From the NCBI GenBank assembly GCA_046758465.1, contig JBHIAG010000029.1, positions 1 through 21,723 of the forward strand: a DNA stretch of 21,723 nucleotides. Direction: 5' to 3'. Below, piece by piece: positions 20,105 through 21,723 of this stretch (the first letter of the stretch is position 1; each line of letters begins with the position of its first letter). Position numbers and translations under genes: made by a program. The notes beneath the pieces were generated by a model that ran no database searches, had not been told where the DNA came from, and was given only the letters and a program-made list of their open reading frames with translations. The stretch is from JBHIAG01 sp046758465 (GTDB taxonomy: Bacteria; Acidobacteriota; Terriglobia; Acidiferrales; 2-02-FULL-67-57).

Positions 20105-21019
20105 TCAGGGCAAGGCGGGGCCGGGTGGGGCCTCGCGGCCCGGGCGGGCGGGCTTGGCCGGAGCCGGTGGCGGCGCACAAAAGTCCAGGGCGTGCGTCAG
20201 GTAATTCTTCAACTCCTTGCGGTGGACGACGGCGTCGAGGAAGCCGTGTTCCAGCAGGAACTCGGTACGCTGGAAGCCCTGGGGGAGTTTCTGGCGGATG
20301 GTCTGCTCGATGACGCGCGGGCCGGCAAAGCCGATGAGGGCGCCCGGCTCGGCGATGTTCAGGTCGCCCAGCATGGCGTAGCAGGCGGTGACGCCGCCGG
20401 TGGTGGGGTTGGTGAGCACGCTGAGGTAGGGGACGCGGGCCGCGTCCAGCCGCGCCAGCGCTGCGGAGATTTTCACCATCTGCATCAGGCTGATGACGCC
20501 CTCCATCATGCGCGCGCCGCCCGAGCAGGAGACGATGATGAGCGGCCGGCGCTTCTCGCAGGCGCGTTCGACCGCCCGCGTCACTTTCTCTCCCACCACC
20601 GCCCCCATCGAGCCGCCGATGAAGCCGAACTCCATCGCCCCGATCTGGAGCGGGTGGCCCGCGAGCCTGCCTTCGCCGAAGATGATGGCGTCGGCGAGCC
20701 CGGTGCCCTGGCGCGCGGTGCGCAGCCGTTCGCCGTAGGGCTTGATGTCAACGAACTTCAGCGGGTCATTCGAGGCGAGCGCGGCGTCGTGTTCGCTCCA
20801 GTCGCCGTTATCGAACAGCAGCTTGAGCCGCTCGCGGGCGCTGATGCGGTAGTGGTGTTGGCAGTGCGGGCAGACGTTCAGGTTGGCCTCGAGGTCTTTC
20901 TTCCAGACCGTGCGGCGGCAGCCGTCACACTTCTGCCACAGACCTTCGGCCTTGACCCCACGCTCCAGCGCGGGTGGCGGCGCCTCGATGCCCTTCTTCT
21001 CGCGGCGAAACCAAACCAT
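20105..21019 (-). CDS. accD: Acetyl-CoA carboxylase carboxyltransferase subunit beta
   Basis: AccD pairs with AccA to make malonyl-CoA, the first step of fatty acid synthesis. The 304-residue protein has the N-terminal zinc finger with Cys31, Cys34, Cys50 and Cys53 ('KCDGCRRTVWKK', 'NVCPHC'), then the carboxyltransferase core: 'FGEGRLAGHPLQIGAMEFGFIGGSMG', 'IVSCSGGARMMEGVISLMQM', 'TNPTTGGVTACYAMLGDLNIAEPGALIGFAGPRVIEQT' and 'GFQRTEFLLEHGFLD'. The tail is rich in proline and alanine. accA is not in the window. cobO ends 23 bases upstream, so cobO-accD-folC is likely one transcript; the leading codons 'MVWFRREKKG' are a usual start. Confidence 0.95.
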   Translation of the reverse strand: MVWFRREKKGIEAPPPALERGVKAEGLWQKCDGCRRTVWKKDLEANLNVCPHCQHHYRISARERLKLLFDNGDWSEHDAALASNDPLKFVDIKPYGERLRTARQGTGLADAIIFGEGRLAGHPLQIGAMEFGFIGGSMGAVVGEKVTRAVERACEKRRPLIIVSCSGGARMMEGVISLMQMVKISAALARLDAARVPYLSVLTNPTTGGVTACYAMLGDLNIAEPGALIGFAGPRVIEQTIRQKLPQGFQRTEFLLEHGFLDAVVHRKELKNYLTHALDFCAPPPAPAKPARPGREAPPGPALP

Positions 21020-21042
21020 AGGAAGCTCTCAGCGTTCAGCTA

Positions 21043-21582
21043 TCAGTATTCGATGCCGCGCTGCGCGACGATACCCTGCTGGTAGGGATGCTTGACCTCG
21101 CGCATCTCCGTGACCAGGTCGGCCCGCGCGACGAGCTCGCGCGCGGCGTTGCGCCCAGTCAAGATCAGGTGCACCGCCTCCGGCTTCTTCTCCAGGGCTT
21201 CGACGACGGGCGCGACCCCAATCAGCCCGTAGCTGATGGCGTAGTTGATTTCGTCGAGGATAATCATATCGTATTCGCCGGAGAAAATCTTCTCGCGGGC
21301 GAAGGCCCAGGCTTCCTCGGCGGCCTGCTTGTCGGCCGGGTCAATCTCGCCGCCCAGCTTGACGAAGCCCCGCCCCATGGGCTTGATGGTGAACTTGTCT
21401 TCGCCCAGCAGCTTGGCCGCGTCGAGTTCGCCGTAGTGCCAGGAGCCTTTGATGAACTGCACCATCAGCACCCGCAGGCCGCTGCCCACGGCCCGCAACG
21501 CCAGCCCCAGCGCCGCCGTGGTCTTCCCCTTGCCCGCCCCGGTATGCACGATAACCAATCCCTTTTTCTTCTCTTCAGCCAT
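21043..21582 (-). CDS. cobO: Corrinoid (cob(I)alamin) adenosyltransferase, CobO/BtuR type
   Basis: The enzyme transfers the adenosyl group of ATP to cob(I)alamin to give adenosylcobalamin. The 179 residues contain the P-loop variant 'GAGKGKTTAALG' (from residue 15), 'VLMVQFIKGSW', 'YDMIILDEINYAISYG' (Walker B-like), 'HLILTGRNA' and the usual C terminus 'VKHPYQQGIVAQRGIEY'. The start at ATG 21582 is preceded by GGATGG five bases upstream; an ATG at 21591 is an alternative. Length is normal. The product would serve methylmalonyl-CoA mutase or ribonucleotide reductase elsewhere in the genome; no other cobalamin gene lies in the window. Confidence 0.92.
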   Translation of the reverse strand: MAEEKKKGLVIVHTGAGKGKTTAALGLALRAVGSGLRVLMVQFIKGSWHYGELDAAKLLGEDKFTIKPMGRGFVKLGGEIDPADKQAAEEAWAFAREKIFSGEYDMIILDEINYAISYGLIGVAPVVEALEKKPEAVHLILTGRNAARELVARADLVTEMREVKHPYQQGIVAQRGIEY

Positions 21583-21601
21583 CTGAGCCATCCGCACCGA
21601 G

Positions 21602-21647
21602 CCCCGTGCCTGCCCCGTATTTTTCGGCGGGGGCACCTGCCACGGGG
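21602..21647 (-). repeat. Imperfect hairpin in the cobO leader
   Basis: CCCCGTG (21602-21608) pairs with CACGGGG (21641-21647), and TGCCCCG (21611-21617) with CGGGGGCA (21628-21635, one bulge). The structure lies 20 bases upstream of the predicted start. It shows no cobalamin-riboswitch hallmarks. Confidence 0.45.
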
Positions 21648-21723
21648 AGTCCCCTGCACGCAATCCCCGCCAGCGAAACGAGCCACTTTACTTGGGGTAG
21701 GGGTGGTGGTGCAAGCGGGCGAA

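Noticed and set aside
18585..20204. Long plus-strand open frame opposite folC
   Set aside because: It is antisense to a clear folC, has an Arg/Gly/Ala-rich composition typical of high-GC shadow frames and no recognisable motif.
21583..21723. Cobalamin riboswitch upstream of cobO
   Set aside because: A hairpin is present, but no B12 box or other conserved riboswitch core was found and the available leader is short.

Overview
The window is high-GC bacterial chromosome, gene-dense and mostly housekeeping. Several features suggest an uncultured Acidobacteriota, though this is inference from protein style and not a phylogeny: an outer-membrane lipoprotein-sorting-like protein beginning 'ALGGQAFLDV', a short fibronectin type III lipoprotein with a CGVPGPP start, a PpiC-type lipoprotein, a TPR lipoprotein beside ExbD, and HslVU. 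No phage genes, rRNA, tRNA or CRISPR array were seen, and no complete transposase.

Layout. The plus strand (1-4414) carries the end of exbD, a TPR lipoprotein, a long RelA/SpoT-type (p)ppGpp enzyme, a secreted protein of unknown function and ridA. rpmB (minus) and a PpiC-like lipoprotein (plus, 4760-5794) are divergent from one compact promoter region. From 5854 to 21582 every recognised gene is on the minus strand. In transcription order from the right these are cobO-accD-folC; an SDR oxidoreductase and a LolA-like protein; a broken isoprenylcysteine-methyltransferase-like gene; hslV and hslU; a fibronectin III lipoprotein; a transaldolase-like gene overlapping a DUF3592-like gene; an acyl-CoA carboxylase carboxyltransferase; and accC, a biotin carrier protein and cysteine dioxygenase.

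How the genes fit together. Two carboxylase systems are present. One is accD (with folC) for malonyl-CoA synthesis. The other is an acyl-CoA (propionyl-type) carboxylase made of a one-piece carboxyltransferase and an alpha subunit split into two overlapping genes. cobO would supply adenosylcobalamin, which methylmalonyl-CoA mutase needs downstream of a propionyl-CoA carboxylase; the mutase is not in the window. HslV and HslU form one protease. Rel and RidA handle starvation and reactive-enamine stress.

The unusual material lies between genes. It includes a probable 102-bp IS630/mariner-type miniature element at the hslU stop codon, a diverged 3'-end relic of a second carboxyltransferase gene, a GTACAAR heptamer array whose last unit contains a start codon, a family of short palindromes with a TC loop, an attenuator-like leader before rel, and an extended -10 motif (TGCTATAAT or TGTTAGAAT) shared by six genes. 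No wholly new multi-gene system could be demonstrated.
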